A stretch of 64,000 nt of DNA from DASUPK01 sp963695675 (GCA_963695675.1 CAVOGY010000007.1:496001-560000), one strand, 5' to 3'; positions 24,994-33,446 are shown, counted from the stretch's first letter. A program made the numbers and translations. Notes: generated by a model from the letters alone, not told the origin.

Positions 24994-25934
24994 GTGAGAT
25001 CGAGCGCTGCGTCATCCTCGCCGGCGGAAGCGGCGGGGCGAAGCTGGCGGCCGGCATGCAGGACGTGTTGGGCGACCGCCTCTCCGTGATCGCCAATACC
25101 GGGGACGACATCGAGATCACCGGCGTCGACGTCTCCCCAGACCCGGATTTGATCACCTACTGGCTCAGTGGTGAGATCGACGAGGAGCGGGGCTGGGGAA
25201 TCAAGGGCGACTCGTTCACGGTCTTCGACCGCCTGGTCAGGCTCGGCGCGCCCGCTTGGTTTCGGCTCTCCGACCGGGATCTCGCCACCTGCCTCTACCG
25301 GCGGATCTTCGTCGCCGAGGGTGGGCGCCGCACAGACGCTCAGGCGCAGATCGCCCGCGCCCTCGGGGTGCGTGCGGCCGTGTTGCCGATGTGCGAGGAG
25401 CGGGTCCGGACGCGCGTCCGGACCGCTGATGGCTGGCGCGGGCTGCAGCAGTACCTGGTTGCGGAGCACGCACAGGCCCAGGTCCAGGGGATCGAGCTCG
25501 AGGGCATCGCCGATGCGATCCCGACGCCGGAAGTGCTGGCGGCGATCGCCGACGCCGAGGCGATCGTGATCGGGCCATCCAACCCCGTGATCTCGATCGG
25601 CCCGATCGTCTCGATCGGCGCGCTGCGCGAGTCGATCTCCGCCGCAGATGCCCCTGTGGTCGCCGTGAGTCCTTACGTGGCCGGGCAGGTCGTCAAGGGG
25701 CCCACCGAGATCTTCATGCAGGCGGTGGGCCGCCCATCCACCGCCGCCGGGGTTGCGTCGCTCTACGAGGGCCTGATCGACGGCATGGTCTGTGACCCGG
25801 AAGATCCCGATCAGCCGCCCGAGGGCGTACGGATCCTGGGCTGCCCCACCTTGATGGACGGCCGAGACGGACGGCGCGAACTCGCCCAGCGAACTCTCGA
25901 GTTCGCCTTGACGCTTCGCACGACGGCCGCTTAA
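24990..25934 (+). CDS. cofD: 2-phospho-L-lactate transferase (CofD/FbiA)
   Basis: 314 residues from GTG 24990, overlapping npdG by four bases. The family start CVILAGGSGGAKLAAGM (nucleotide and Fo side), IANTGDDIEITG (metal Asp), DPDLITYWLSG, and WFRLSDRDLATCLYR match CofD, as do GPSNPVISIGPI and AVSPYVAGQVVKGPTE. The enzyme transfers the phospholactyl or phosphoenolpyruvyl group from the CofC product to Fo, giving F420-0 or dehydro-F420-0. It is followed by cofC after 53 bp. Assignment is firm; the physiological substrate variant is not determined by this sequence. Confidence 0.95.
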   Translation: MSEIERCVILAGGSGGAKLAAGMQDVLGDRLSVIANTGDDIEITGVDVSPDPDLITYWLSGEIDEERGWGIKGDSFTVFDRLVRLGAPAWFRLSDRDLATCLYRRIFVAEGGRRTDAQAQIARALGVRAAVLPMCEERVRTRVRTADGWRGLQQYLVAEHAQAQVQGIELEGIADAIPTPEVLAAIADAEAIVIGPSNPVISIGPIVSIGALRESISAADAPVVAVSPYVAGQVVKGPTEIFMQAVGRPSTAAGVASLYEGLIDGMVCDPEDPDQPPEGVRILGCPTLMDGRDGRRELAQRTLEFALTLRTTAA

Positions 25935-25961
25935 AAAAGCCGCATTATGGGTAGAAGCGGC
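25933..25961 (-). terminator. Hairpin plus T-run on the minus strand
   Basis: gccgc at 25939-25943 pairs with gcggc at 25957-25961, and a run of six A at 25933-25938 becomes a T-run on the minus strand. The structure would end leftward transcription at the cofD 3' end, although no minus-strand gene lies just to the right. The stem is only five pairs with a 13-nt loop, so this is a weak call. Confidence 0.35.
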
Positions 25962-25987
25962 GCCTCAAACCGGTAGCCTGACCATCC

Positions 25988-26677
25988 GTGGGAACGGATT
26001 CCAACAACTTGCATACGACCGCGATCGTTCCGGTGAAGGGACTTTCAGCCGCCAATCTGCGGCTGAACGGCACGCTGTCCGAGGGAGAGCGGACCAGCCT
26101 CGCGGAGGCCCTCTTCCTCGACCTGATCGTGAAGCTGCCCCGCAGCCGCTGCATCGACGACGTCCTGGTCGTCACCACGGATCCCTCCGTCGCACGGCAC
26201 ACTCGCTGGTTCGGGCACAAGGTGCTGGTGCAGGAGCGCGACGAGGGTCACGCCGAGGCAGCCGCGGCGGGAGCGCGAGCGGCGATGGCGGACGGTGCGC
26301 AGCGCGTGGCGATGCTGCCCGTGGACTGCCCCACGCTCGACACGGACGAGCTCGACGCACACCTCGGTCGCTCTCCCCGAACCGCGCTGATCGTCCCCGA
26401 TCGCCACGGCACGGGCACCAACGCCCTGATGCTCAACCCGCCAGATCTCTTCCTTCCCGCCTTCGGCCCCGACAGCTGCGCCAGGCACGTGAGCAGGGCG
26501 CGAGCGACCGGCCAGAGCTTCGCGCTCGAGCAAGTCGAATCCCTCGCGATCGATCTCGACACGCCCGAGGACATGTCGCTGCTGCGCGACCGCCTGCTGC
26601 TCGATCCGCAGCCGGCTCCGCGGACCGCCAAGGTGCTCTGGGAGCTCGGCGACCGCGCCAAGCAGGCGGCCGCCTGA
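25988..26677 (+). CDS. cofC: 2-phospholactate/phosphoenolpyruvate guanylyltransferase (CofC/FbiD)
   Basis: 229 residues from GTG 25988. A MobA-like nucleotidyltransferase fold is clear: AIVPVKGLSAANLRLNGTLS, ERTSLAEALFLD, MLPVDCPTLDTDEL (metal Asp), VPDRHGTGTNALMLNPP, and LAIDLDTPEDM. It makes the GTP-activated C3 unit used by CofD. Oddity: the usual AKxRL segment after the first loop reads AANLRL, so a normally conserved Lys near the nucleotide phosphates is absent. It sits between cofD and cofE. A sequencing effect cannot be excluded but the frame is intact. Confidence 0.92.
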   Translation: MGTDSNNLHTTAIVPVKGLSAANLRLNGTLSEGERTSLAEALFLDLIVKLPRSRCIDDVLVVTTDPSVARHTRWFGHKVLVQERDEGHAEAAAAGARAAMADGAQRVAMLPVDCPTLDTDELDAHLGRSPRTALIVPDRHGTGTNALMLNPPDLFLPAFGPDSCARHVSRARATGQSFALEQVESLAIDLDTPEDMSLLRDRLLLDPQPAPRTAKVLWELGDRAKQAAA

Positions 26678-26684
26678 CCCGCGC

Positions 26685-27434
26685 TTGGCCGCGCGCGAGC
26701 TGCGGATCAGGCCGCTCACCGGCATCCCGGAGCTGCGCGAGGGAGACGATCTAGGGAGTCTGATCGCCTCGGCCGCTTCGCCCGCGGCGGACGAGGTCGT
26801 GGTCGTCTCCCAGAAGGCCGTTTCCAAGGTCGAGGGACGCGTGCGAAGGCTGTCGGAGGTGGAGCCGAGCAAGCGCGCCCGCACGGTGGCCGCGCAGGTG
26901 GACAAGGATCCGGCGCTCGTCGAGCTGGTCCTCTCGGAGAGCAGTCGCATCGTGCGCGCCGCTCGAGGGGTCCTGATCACCGAGACCCGCGGCGGCTGGG
27001 TATGCGCGAACGCTGGAATCGACTCCTCGAATCTCGGCGAAGGGCTCGTATCACTGCTGCCCGAGGACGGTGATGCCTCAGCCCGGCGAATTCGCGCGGA
27101 GATCGCCAACGCCTCCGCGGCAGCGCCGGCTGTTGTGATCGCCGACAGCTTCGGCCGGGCCTGGAGGGTCGGCCAGGCAGACGTCGCAATCGGCTGCGCC
27201 GGCCTACCGCCACTCGCCGACTGGCGTGGCAGACGGGACAAGCAGGGCCGTGAGCTCTCGGCGACGCACATCGCGCTCGCCGACGAGCTCGCTTCGGCCG
27301 CCGATCTGACGCGTGACAAGGACTCGGGGATACCCGGAGCGATCGTCTCGGGTCTCGGCGATCTGGTGACGGCTGAGGACGGGCCCGGGGCGCGCGCTTT
27401 CCCGCGCCCCGCGGAAGAGGACCTCTTCCGCTAG
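26685..27434 (+). CDS. cofE: F420-0:gamma-glutamyl ligase (CofE)
   Basis: 249 residues from TTG 26685, seven bases after the cofC stop. Family motifs: LTGIPELREGDDL, VVVVSQKAVSKVEGR, GWVCANAGIDSSN, IADSFGRAWRVGQADVAIG and GRELSATHIALADE. It adds glutamate residues to F420-0 with GTP. At 249 residues it is CofE only and lacks the C-terminal FMN reductase domain that mycobacterial FbiB carries for reducing dehydro-F420-0. Either this organism does not need that step or a separate reductase exists elsewhere. The stop abuts the convergent cupin gene. Confidence 0.93.
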   Translation: MAARELRIRPLTGIPELREGDDLGSLIASAASPAADEVVVVSQKAVSKVEGRVRRLSEVEPSKRARTVAAQVDKDPALVELVLSESSRIVRAARGVLITETRGGWVCANAGIDSSNLGEGLVSLLPEDGDASARRIRAEIANASAAAPAVVIADSFGRAWRVGQADVAIGCAGLPPLADWRGRRDKQGRELSATHIALADELASAADLTRDKDSGIPGAIVSGLGDLVTAEDGPGARAFPRPAEEDLFR

Positions 27435-27857
27435 CTAGACAGGAGTCGCGTCTTTCGACTTCAGCTTCGACATCGGAGGCGGAGTCGCCCCCTCTTCGGA
27501 GAACTCGGGCGGCTGATAGATCCGCCCGGGGGTCGCCCCCATGGCGAGGATCCGAGCGGGCTCATCGCCCGTGACCAGCTTGCGCTTCTCGGCCGCTCCC
27601 ACCCGCGCGAAGACACCTGGCTCGAGCTCGTGATCAACACCCCCCACGCGCAGCGTGACCCGACCGAAGAGGAGCGTGTAGACCTCCTCCTGGTCGTCGT
27701 GGGTCTGGTCGTGCTCGGGATAGTGGGTGAAATTCGGCGGCAGATCGATGACGGCGAGGCCGAACGAGGTGACGCCCAGGCCCGCCCTCGCGCGCCGAAA
27801 GCCACCACCGAAAATCGCCTCGAAGTCCTCGACACGCTTGATCGTCACATCTGGCAT
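27435..27857 (-). CDS. Cupin-domain protein
   Basis: 140 residues with a single cupin barrel: metal-binding pattern HYPEHDQTHDDQEEVYTLL and, after the strand GRVTLRVGGVDHELEPG, the second motif around FARVGAAEKRKLVTG. The His-Glu pattern is partly kept (His62, His66, Glu73 region), so metal binding is possible. The C-terminus is a Lys/Asp-rich tail with no obvious motif. It lies between cofE (convergent) and the alcohol dehydrogenase gene. Whether it has anything to do with F420 is unknown. Confidence 0.8.
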   Translation of the reverse strand: MPDVTIKRVEDFEAIFGGGFRRARAGLGVTSFGLAVIDLPPNFTHYPEHDQTHDDQEEVYTLLFGRVTLRVGGVDHELEPGVFARVGAAEKRKLVTGDEPARILAMGATPGRIYQPPEFSEEGATPPPMSKLKSKDATPV

Positions 27858-27922
27858 CTATCCGTTCCTCTCCCGTGATGCGAGGGTGCGCCGCAGGCGC
27901 AACCCGTTTCAGGCTGGGACGC

Positions 27923-28912
27923 CTACCCACCTACTGAGAGTACGGCGGTACCGACAACCCTACCGTGACGCATGTCCTCCACGGCCGAATTGGCTTCGGC
28001 GAGCGGATAGACCTGGATCTCCGTCCGCACCGGTACCTCGGGGGCGAGCCCGATGAACTCCACGCCGTCCAGGCGGGTCAGATTGGCCACGGAGCGAACG
28101 GAGTGCTCGTGCCAGAGGATCTCGTAGGGAAAGGATGGGATGTCGCTCATGTGGATCCCGGCACAGACGACGGTCCCGCCGGGCGCGAGCGCCGCCAGCG
28201 CCTGCGGCACCAGCTCGCCGACGGGGGCGAAGATGATCGCGGCGTCCAGGTCCCGCGCCTCCGGGTCGCCGACCGCTCCGGCCCAGACGGCTCCCAATGA
28301 GCGCGCCAGATCCTGCTTCTCGGTGTCGCCCTCGCGGGTGAGCGCGTAGACCTTCCAGCCCTGATGCACGGCGACCTGACAGATCAGGTGCGCTGAGGAG
28401 CCGAAGCCGTACATGCCAAGGCGCTCCCCCGTGCCAGCCAGGCGCAGCGACCGATAGCCGATCAGCCCCGAGCAGAGCAGCGGCGCGGCGTGCTCATCGG
28501 TGTAGGAGTCTGGGATCGGGAAGCAGAAGCGCTCGTCGGCGACCGTGCGCTCGGCGTAACCGCCGTCGAAGTCGTACCCCGTGAATTTGCCCTGCACACA
28601 GAGGTTCTCGCGACCCGAGCGGCAGTAGCGGCACGTGCCGTCGGTCCAGCCCAGCCAGGGGACCCCGATCCGGTCTCCAGCGGCGAACCGGACGGCGCCC
28701 TCTCCCCTGCCGGCCACGCGGCCGACGATCATGTGGCCGGGTACGAGCGGAAGTTTCGGCTCGGTGAGCTCACCGTCGAAGATGTGCAGGTCCGTCCTGC
28801 AGACGGCGCAGGCCGACACTTCGATCAGCACCTGGCCCTTCCCGGGCACCGGATCGGGCAGCTCGCGCTCTGTGAGCGGCTTGCCCGGCTCGTCCAGAAC
28901 CATCGCACGCAT
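27923..28912 (-). CDS. Zinc-dependent alcohol dehydrogenase (AdhA/AdhP-like)
   Basis: 329 residues from ATG 28912 (MRAMVLDEPGKPL). Catalytic zinc ligands are in ACAVCRTDLHIFDGE and the Glu of GHMIVGRVAG follows. The structural zinc cluster reads GTCRYCRSGRENLC with a further Cys just upstream in the domain (GWTDGTC). The nucleotide fold has YGFGSSAHLICQVAVHQG instead of a strict GxGxxG. Likely NAD(P)-dependent oxidation of alcohols or aldehydes. It starts 12 bp after the fbiC stop and is probably co-transcribed with fbiC, but the substrate and any link to F420 are open. Confidence 0.88.
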   Translation of the reverse strand: MRAMVLDEPGKPLTERELPDPVPGKGQVLIEVSACAVCRTDLHIFDGELTEPKLPLVPGHMIVGRVAGRGEGAVRFAAGDRIGVPWLGWTDGTCRYCRSGRENLCVQGKFTGYDFDGGYAERTVADERFCFPIPDSYTDEHAAPLLCSGLIGYRSLRLAGTGERLGMYGFGSSAHLICQVAVHQGWKVYALTREGDTEKQDLARSLGAVWAGAVGDPEARDLDAAIIFAPVGELVPQALAALAPGGTVVCAGIHMSDIPSFPYEILWHEHSVRSVANLTRLDGVEFIGLAPEVPVRTEIQVYPLAEANSAVEDMRHGRVVGTAVLSVGG

Positions 28913-28923
28913 GACTCGGCCGC

Positions 28924-31188
28924 TCAGTAGGTCTCGACGATCTCGTAGAGAGTCGTCCGCTGGGCCGGGGTGCGCCCCGCCCGCCGGGCGGCCTCGATCA
29001 GCTGGTCCGGCTCCAACCGAACCCCATGTCTCGAGCCCGCCATCCGGGAGATGTTCTCCTCCATCAGAGTCCCGCCGAGATCGTTGACGCCCCACCGCAG
29101 GCTCTCGGTGGCCGCGTCGAGGCCCATCTTCACCCAGCTCGCCTGCAGATTCGGGATCGTCCTTCCGAGCGCGAGGCGGAACGCGGCCGTGTGCTTGAGG
29201 TTGTCAGCGCGAGAGATCTCCTCCACTCCGTGCGTGCGACCGAGCAGCGTGTTGTAGGGAATGAAGCTGAGCGGGACGAATTCGGTGATCCCGCCGGTGC
29301 GCTCCTGCAGCTTGCGCACGATCCGCATGTGCCGGGCCAGCTCCCGGGGCTCCTCGATGTGGCCGAACATCACGGTCGAGGTCGAGCGCAGCCCTGCCCG
29401 GTGCGACGCTTCGATGATCTCGATCCAGCGGGCCACCGGCAGCTTGTTGGGCGAGATCCGCTGGCGAACGCCGTCGTGGAGCACCTCCGCCGCGGTGCCC
29501 GGAGTCGAGCCGAGCCCGCACCCGATCAGGTACTCGAAAACCGACGCGGGCGAACGCCCGGAGCGCTCGCACATGTAGTGCACCTCCATCGGGGAGTAGG
29601 CATGGAGGTGGATCTCGGGTGCACACTCCTTCGCCAACCGGAGCCAGCGGCCGTAGTCCTCGAGCGTGTAATCGGGATGGATCCCGCCCTGCATGCAGAT
29701 CTCGGTGGCACCGAAGTCGATCGCCTCCTGGACCCGGGCAGCGAAGTCCTCTTCGGCGACGTGGTAGGCGTCGGGTGAGCGCTTGCCCTGCCCGAAGCCG
29801 CAAAAAGCGCACCCGACCACGCAGACGTTGGTGAAGTTGATGTTTCGGTTGACGACGAAGGTGGCGGTGTCCCCGGCGAGCTCGGCGCGAAGCGCGTCCG
29901 CCGCCGCCCGCATGTCCTCGATCACCTCCGGGCGGGTCTCGGAGAAGAGCGCGGTCAGCTCCTCCTCGCTGAGCTCCTCCCCGCGTTGCCCCTTCTCGAT
30001 CGCGCGCGGAGCGATCTCCCGAGCGGGTGGCTGCTCCTGCCGCCTTCCGGAGCCGCGTCTCGGAATGAAGCTCCAGTACTTCAGCTTCACGACATCGAGG
30101 ACACCCTGCTCCATCCATTCCGGGTCCAGATACTGGGGATACGCGCAGAGCCGCTCGGTAAGCGCATACCCACGCGGCGCGAGCTCCTTGCGCACCTGGT
30201 GCGGGCTCGGGAACGGCTCCTCGGGGCTGATGTGATCGCCATTACTGGAGAGCCCGCCGAGGTCGGTCGCGCCGGCTTCGACCAAATCAGGCCACCAATC
30301 CGCGAGATTCGGCGGCACCTGAACCCCCACGCCTGGCATCAGACGACGGCACTCCGCTATCAGCCCTTTCATGTCGTCCACGCTCACCGGGGTCGCCCAC
30401 GCCGGCATGGCCGGACCGGTCGATGCCGGATCCGGAATATTGGGCGTATCTAGCTGCGCCGGAGACCCTCGACCCGCATCCAGAGCCCGTATTCCGGAGA
30501 CGGCGTCGGCCGGGCCGCCCCACTGGCGCGTTGCCGCCTGATCCGCGATGTCTGCCACTTCCGCGCCGTAGTAGCGCGGATGCGGAACGAAGCTCTGCAG
30601 GATCACCTCCTGGATGTGCCCGTACTCGGCCTGAACGTCGGCAATTGCCTCGAGGGATGCGATCCGCTCATCCGGCGTCTCCCCGATCCCGACCAGGATC
30701 CCCGTCGTGAATGGAATCCGGAGCTCGCCCGCGAGCCGGATCGTCTCCAGTCGCTTCGTCGGATGTTTCGTGGGTGAGCCTTGGTGGACGATCAGGCCGG
30801 GGTTGATGGATTCCAGCATCAGTCCCTGCGACGCGGTCACCTCGCGCAGCCGGGAGAGGTCCTCGCGCGACAGCACACCGAGGTTCGTGTGGGGTAGAAG
30901 GCCCCGGTCGATTCCCCGCTGGCAGGCCCAGACGACGTACGAGGTGAAGTCCTCGTGCCCCCAGTCGCGCAGGCGCTTCGCGACCTCCGGATTCACCTCC
31001 GGCCGCTCGCCCGTGAGAACGAGCAGCTCTTTGGAGTTCCTGCGCACCGCCTCGTCCAGGCGGCGCTCGACCTCATCCGGATCGTGGATGTGGGCGCGGT
31101 GCGTGGCGAAGGCGCAGTACTTGCAGTAGCACTGACACGTTCTCGAGAGCGAGAGCGTGTAGTTGCGCGAGAAGGTGACCCTGCGCAT
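28924..31188 (-). CDS. fbiC: Fo synthase, CofG-CofH fusion (FbiC)
   Basis: 754 residues with two radical-SAM halves. The CofG half (about 1-370) carries the cluster Cys in TCQCYCKYCAF (CxxxCxxC). The CofH half (about 420-754) carries VCVVGCAFCGF (CxxxCxxC), with NINFTNVC just before it and CMQGGIHP and HAYSPMEVHYM further on. The linker is low-complexity (PRRGSGRRQEQPPARE). The enzyme joins tyrosine and 5-amino-6-ribitylaminouracil to form the deazaflavin Fo. The fused form is the actinobacterial arrangement. It converges with the npdG-cofDCE operon. Confidence 0.96.
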   Translation of the reverse strand: MRRVTFSRNYTLSLSRTCQCYCKYCAFATHRAHIHDPDEVERRLDEAVRRNSKELLVLTGERPEVNPEVAKRLRDWGHEDFTSYVVWACQRGIDRGLLPHTNLGVLSREDLSRLREVTASQGLMLESINPGLIVHQGSPTKHPTKRLETIRLAGELRIPFTTGILVGIGETPDERIASLEAIADVQAEYGHIQEVILQSFVPHPRYYGAEVADIADQAATRQWGGPADAVSGIRALDAGRGSPAQLDTPNIPDPASTGPAMPAWATPVSVDDMKGLIAECRRLMPGVGVQVPPNLADWWPDLVEAGATDLGGLSSNGDHISPEEPFPSPHQVRKELAPRGYALTERLCAYPQYLDPEWMEQGVLDVVKLKYWSFIPRRGSGRRQEQPPAREIAPRAIEKGQRGEELSEEELTALFSETRPEVIEDMRAAADALRAELAGDTATFVVNRNINFTNVCVVGCAFCGFGQGKRSPDAYHVAEEDFAARVQEAIDFGATEICMQGGIHPDYTLEDYGRWLRLAKECAPEIHLHAYSPMEVHYMCERSGRSPASVFEYLIGCGLGSTPGTAAEVLHDGVRQRISPNKLPVARWIEIIEASHRAGLRSTSTVMFGHIEEPRELARHMRIVRKLQERTGGITEFVPLSFIPYNTLLGRTHGVEEISRADNLKHTAAFRLALGRTIPNLQASWVKMGLDAATESLRWGVNDLGGTLMEENISRMAGSRHGVRLEPDQLIEAARRAGRTPAQRTTLYEIVETY

Positions 31189-31236
31189 CGCAGGGCCAAA
31201 CTAGCGAAGTGGAGCGCCCAGACCTGTCCGCGCCCG

Positions 31237-32061
31237 TTACGAGCCCGCGATCCCGCCCGGCGGCGACGCCGGAGGAGGTCCGCCGGTGTCGCTCTGGCGC
31301 AGCGGCGGCGCCTCGCCGGCGGGCGGAGCGGGCCCGCGCGGAGCGACCCTGTCCGCCATTTCCTGCACCGGCCCGCTCGAGGGCTCGATGATGAACTTGT
31401 AGACGCCGGCGGCGAGCAGCCCGCCGACGAGCGGACCGAGGATGTAAGCCCACCAGTCGGTGAAGTGGTTGCCGACCAGCGCCGGGCCGAACCAGCGGGC
31501 CGGGTTGAACGAGCCGCCCGTGAGCGGCCCGAGCACCATCACCAGCATGCCGAGCGCGCCACCGACTGCGAGTGCGGCCCAGCGACGAGTCTCGGGATTG
31601 AGCGCGACTGCGAGCACGGTCAGCACCAGTACGAAGGTGCCGATCCCCTCGAGGAGGAACCCCTGGAAGGCCCCGCCGAGCAGCGCGCTGACCTTGGGAG
31701 TCCCATAGTCCGAGGCTCGGCCCTCGTCGAGCAGGAACGCCTTGGTCAGCAGCGCCCCGAGCACGCCACCGGAGAGCTGGGCGAGGATGTAGACAAGCCC
31801 GTCGATCGGGTCGATCCTGCGGATCGCGATGAAGGCTGCCGTCACGGCCGGGTTGAAGTGCCCGCCACTGGCTACGCCGATGCTGATGATCAGCGCGAAG
31901 AGCACGAGGAAGTGGGTCAGGCCGACAACTGCGAAATCGGAACCGAACTGGGCGTTCTCGCCCGTGGCGACGTAGAGCGATACGACGCTGGTGATGAAGA
32001 AGACCAGCAGCAGCGTCCCGACCAGCTCTGCGATGTACGCGGCGAGACCTCGATCTTGCAC
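31237..32061 (-). CDS. Major intrinsic protein (aquaporin/glycerol facilitator family)
   Basis: 274 residues from GTG 32061, after a GAGGAGG ribosome site. Six hydrophobic helices are visible, with the two half-helix motifs GGHFNPAVTAAF (NPA) and GGSFNPARWFGPAL (NPA-R). Ala-rich helices and GGALGMLVM precede the second motif. The C-terminal tail is proline-rich and cytoplasmic (PPAGEAPPLRQSDTGGPPPA). It should pass water or small neutral solutes across the membrane. A terminator-like hairpin sits in the leader 27 bp before the start (32088-32110), which may regulate it by attenuation. Confidence 0.9.
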   Translation of the reverse strand: MQDRGLAAYIAELVGTLLLVFFITSVVSLYVATGENAQFGSDFAVVGLTHFLVLFALIISIGVASGGHFNPAVTAAFIAIRRIDPIDGLVYILAQLSGGVLGALLTKAFLLDEGRASDYGTPKVSALLGGAFQGFLLEGIGTFVLVLTVLAVALNPETRRWAALAVGGALGMLVMVLGPLTGGSFNPARWFGPALVGNHFTDWWAYILGPLVGGLLAAGVYKFIIEPSSGPVQEMADRVAPRGPAPPAGEAPPLRQSDTGGPPPASPPGGIAGS

Positions 32062-32087
32062 TTTGAACCGACCTCCTCGTAGATCTC

Positions 32088-32110
32088 AAAAAAGCCCCAC
32101 TGCCGTGAGG
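32088..32110 (-). terminator. Terminator-like hairpin in the aquaporin leader
   Basis: On the minus strand CCTCAC-GGCA-GTGGGG forms a 6-pair stem (one T-G pair) with a 4-nt loop, followed by C and six T. This is a good intrinsic terminator shape, yet it lies about 27 bp upstream of the aquaporin start and upstream of its ribosome site. The next gene upstream is divergent, so it would act inside the 5' leader of this gene. Confidence 0.6.
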
Positions 32111-32196
32111 CGGCGCGCAGTCTAACCGGAATTCCGTCACGGCCGAGAGCGCCCCGGGAAGGTTTTATCCGCGCCTTAGGGATAGGGTCGGCGTGG

Positions 32197-33132
32197 ATGA
32201 GACGGGTCGCCGCGCTGCTGGCGGCCGCCCTACTGGCAGCCCCGATCGGCTGCGGAGGGGGCGGCGCTGAACCGGGCGCGCCGAGGGGCGCGACCCTGGT
32301 CCTCGACTTCCAGCCGAATGCGGTCCATTCCGGGATCTACGCTGCCGAGGCCACCGGCGACTTTGGCGACGAGGGTCTAGACCTCACGATCCGCGAGCCG
32401 TCCAGCACGGCCGACAGCGCGAAGCTGCTCGAGTCCGGCCGCGCCGACTTCGCGGTGATGGACATCAACGACTTCGGCATCGCACGCGAGCGGGGCCTCG
32501 ACCTGGTCGCGATCGCCGCCATCGTCCAGCGTCCCCTCGCCTCGGTGATCGCCCGGGACAGAAACGAGATCCGGACCCCCGCCGACCTCGCCGGCAAGAC
32601 GATCGGCGTTACAGGGGTCCCCTCCGACGACGCCGTGCTCGACACGGTGCTGCGATCCGGCGGTGTCGACCCCTCGTCGGTGCACCGCGTGACCATCGGC
32701 TTCAACGCCGTCGCCGACCTGGCCGCGGGCAAGCTCGACGCGGCCACCGCGTTCTGGAACGCGGAGGGCGTCCAGCTCGAGCAGCGCGGCATCCCGATCC
32801 GTGAGTTCCGGGTCGACCAGTTCGGGGCGCCGCGCTACCCGGAGCTGGTCCTGGTGGCAAAGGCCGGCGATGAGCAGCTCGGCGTCCGCCTGACCGCGGC
32901 GCTCAGGCGCGGATACGAGGTGCTCGGGCGAGACCCGCAGAAAGCACTGGATGATCTCTTCGACCAGGTGCCGGGTCTCGACCGCTCTGCGCAACAGGCA
33001 CAGCTGGAATCGCTCACCTCGGCTCGCGCGTTCGCGCTCGGACGTACCGTGGCGACGCCGCACCTCGAGCCCGCCTCGGTCGAGCGCTGGCACGCCTGGG
33101 CCGCTCACGCCGGCCTCCTGCAGGCTGGCTAG
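32197..33132 (+). CDS. ThiY/NMT1-like ABC transporter substrate-binding lipoprotein
   Basis: 311 residues. The N-terminus is a lipoprotein signal: basic start, hydrophobic run, then lipobox-like APIGC with Cys19 and a GGGG linker. The mature protein begins TLVLDFQPNAVHSGIYAAEATG, a hallmark of THI5/NMT1-type pyrimidine or aromatic-substrate binding proteins. It continues with VMDINDFGIARERG, KTIGVTGVPSDDAVLDTVLR and a long helical C-lobe. It should capture a small heterocycle or sulfonate for an ABC importer. No permease or ATPase gene is adjacent and no TPP riboswitch was seen, so its partner is elsewhere. Confidence 0.85.
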   Translation: MRRVAALLAAALLAAPIGCGGGGAEPGAPRGATLVLDFQPNAVHSGIYAAEATGDFGDEGLDLTIREPSSTADSAKLLESGRADFAVMDINDFGIARERGLDLVAIAAIVQRPLASVIARDRNEIRTPADLAGKTIGVTGVPSDDAVLDTVLRSGGVDPSSVHRVTIGFNAVADLAAGKLDAATAFWNAEGVQLEQRGIPIREFRVDQFGAPRYPELVLVAKAGDEQLGVRLTAALRRGYEVLGRDPQKALDDLFDQVPGLDRSAQQAQLESLTSARAFALGRTVATPHLEPASVERWHAWAAHAGLLQAG

Positions 33133-33446
33133 CCGAGCGCCCGCTCGACGAGCTCCGGCAGCTCCCTGACCATGCGGCTCCGCGGGACCGCGAACGCGAG
33201 GGCCGCTCGGTCGGCGCGCTCTTTCATCTCGGCGTCGGTGTGCTGGTAGAAGCCGATCACGGGCACCCTCAGGTCGGCTAGATCCTCGGGCGGGACCGCA
33301 TCGAGGTCGGCGACGACGAGGTCCACCCCATCGAGCTCGTCGGGGAGGCTCGAGTTCTGCTCCACCTCGTGGCCTGCGCCCTCCAGCGAGGTGCGGACCC
33401 GGCTGGCCAGCATCAGGTCCTGCACCAAGGCGATGACTCGCGCCAT
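33129..33446 (-). CDS. Receiver-like (pseudo-REC) protein, hypothetical
   Basis: 105 residues from ATG 33446. The fold order resembles a CheY receiver: ARVIALVQDLMLASRVRTSL, then VDLVVADLDAVPPEDLADLRVP and the terminal helix VRELPELVERALG. The usual acidic pair after the first strand is replaced by QD, and a phospho-acceptor Asp could be one of those in VVADLDAV. The conserved Lys near the end is not clear. It may be a phosphorylation-independent receiver. The end overlaps the convergent ThiY-like gene by four bases. Confidence 0.6.
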   Translation of the reverse strand: MARVIALVQDLMLASRVRTSLEGAGHEVEQNSSLPDELDGVDLVVADLDAVPPEDLADLRVPVIGFYQHTDAEMKERADRAALAFAVPRSRMVRELPELVERALG

